A stretch of 6,160 bases of DNA from Christensenella sp. UBA941. Its GTDB lineage: Bacteria; Bacillota; Clostridia; Christensenellales; UBA941. How positions within the stretch are numbered: position 1 is the first letter of the stretch; each line of letters begins with the position of its first letter. The position numbers and the translations under genes are program-made. The notes below the pieces were generated by a model. That model had not been told where the DNA came from, made no database searches, and saw only the letters and a list, made by a program, of their open reading frames with translations. The stretch covers positions 1 through 6,160 of the forward strand of contig DBDD01000314.1 in the NCBI GenBank assembly GCA_002293365.1, written 5' to 3'. Shown here in pieces: positions 5,849 to 6,160 of the stretch.

Positions 5849-6160
5849 CTAAAACATGTCGTCGTCACCAATATCGCCGGCATCGAAAGGCGGCTTATCT
5901 TTCTTTTCCGTGGGCGTTTCGGTTTCGGATTTTTCTTCGAGTTCCCCTTTCGGCATGGCGGGAACGTAGATTTGCTCCTCGAATTCAGAAGCCTTGATGT
6001 CGGTGTTCACCAGCCCCTCAGCAAAGTCGCCCTTTGCGATAGGCAGCTTCAGCCGATACTCGAATAGTTTATCGCCTATGATCTGGCCTTGTGAGGGCTT
6101 GAAAAACTCCGGCGTTCTAAGACCAAGCTCGACCTGCTCCTTTTGGTAGTCATTAAGCAT
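5849..6160 (-). CDS. Partial gene: acidic-tailed protein, candidate phage single-strand DNA-binding protein
   Basis: The last 103 codons are visible, ending in TAG (5851-5849). The ATG at 6160-6158 is exactly on the window edge, so I cannot tell whether it is the true start or an internal methionine. The visible part has a mixed region that could form beta strands (LFEYRLKLPIAKGDFAEGL, then IKASEFEEQIYVP). A Lys/Glu/Thr/Pro-rich, probably disordered linker follows. The final residues, DIGDDDMF, resemble the acidic tip of single-strand DNA-binding proteins (often ending DDDIPF), which recruits other replication proteins. Placement just before a Sak4-type ATPase is a common arrangement for a phage SSB and supports the idea. 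No complete OB fold can be shown from this fragment, so the function is a suggestion. Confidence 0.6.
   Translation of the reverse strand: MLNDYQKEQVELGLRTPEFFKPSQGQIIGDKLFEYRLKLPIAKGDFAEGLVNTDIKASEFEEQIYVPAMPKGELEEKSETETPTEKKDKPPFDAGDIGDDDMF

Noticed and set aside
1..6160. CRISPR arrays, tRNA genes, insertion sequences, attachment sites or iterons
   Set aside because: No regularly spaced repeats, cloverleaf-like segments, transposase motifs or terminal inverted repeats were seen by eye; nearly all of the window is taken up by the seven genes.

Overview
This window looks like part of a bacteriophage or prophage replication and recombination module. All seven genes I can support lie on the minus strand and read from the right edge to the left. 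The tight packing, the stop/start overlaps, the purine-rich ribosome binding sites (AAGGAG, GGGAGG, AGAGAGG) and the gene set (recombination ATPase, DnaB-type helicase, DnaG-type primase, orphan methyltransferase) fit a tailed phage of a Gram-positive (Bacillota-like) host. No integrase, structural gene or host gene is visible, so the host assignment is only an inference. Base composition looks balanced by eye rather than strongly AT-rich.

Layout in transcription order: (1) 6160-5849, the end of a protein with an acidic Asp-rich tail, possibly a single-strand DNA-binding protein, cut by the window edge; (2) 5755-4628, a RecA-fold P-loop ATPase of the phage Sak4/AAA_24 type with a coiled-coil tail; (3) an 89-base gap holding a very GC-rich hairpin; (4) 4538-4017, an unrecognised 173-residue protein; (5) 4014-2545, a DnaB-like replicative helicase; (6) 2538-1516, a DnaG-like primase with an eroded zinc site and altered TOPRIM motifs; (7) 1506-205, a beta-class DNA methyltransferase with unusual motifs IV and I; (8) 208-44, a 54-residue cysteine-rich protein overlapping the methyltransferase stop; (9) a probable intrinsic terminator at about 43-14.

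Read together, the acidic-tailed protein and the ATPase would handle single-stranded DNA and strand annealing. The 173-residue protein, helicase and primase would form the core replisome, and the methyltransferase would modify progeny DNA. No DNA polymerase is in the window.

I did not find a clearly new system. The most notable points are the simultaneous loss of zinc ligands and TOPRIM residues in the primase, the divergent catalytic and SAM-binding motifs of the methyltransferase, and the conserved-looking but unassigned protein translated just before the helicase.
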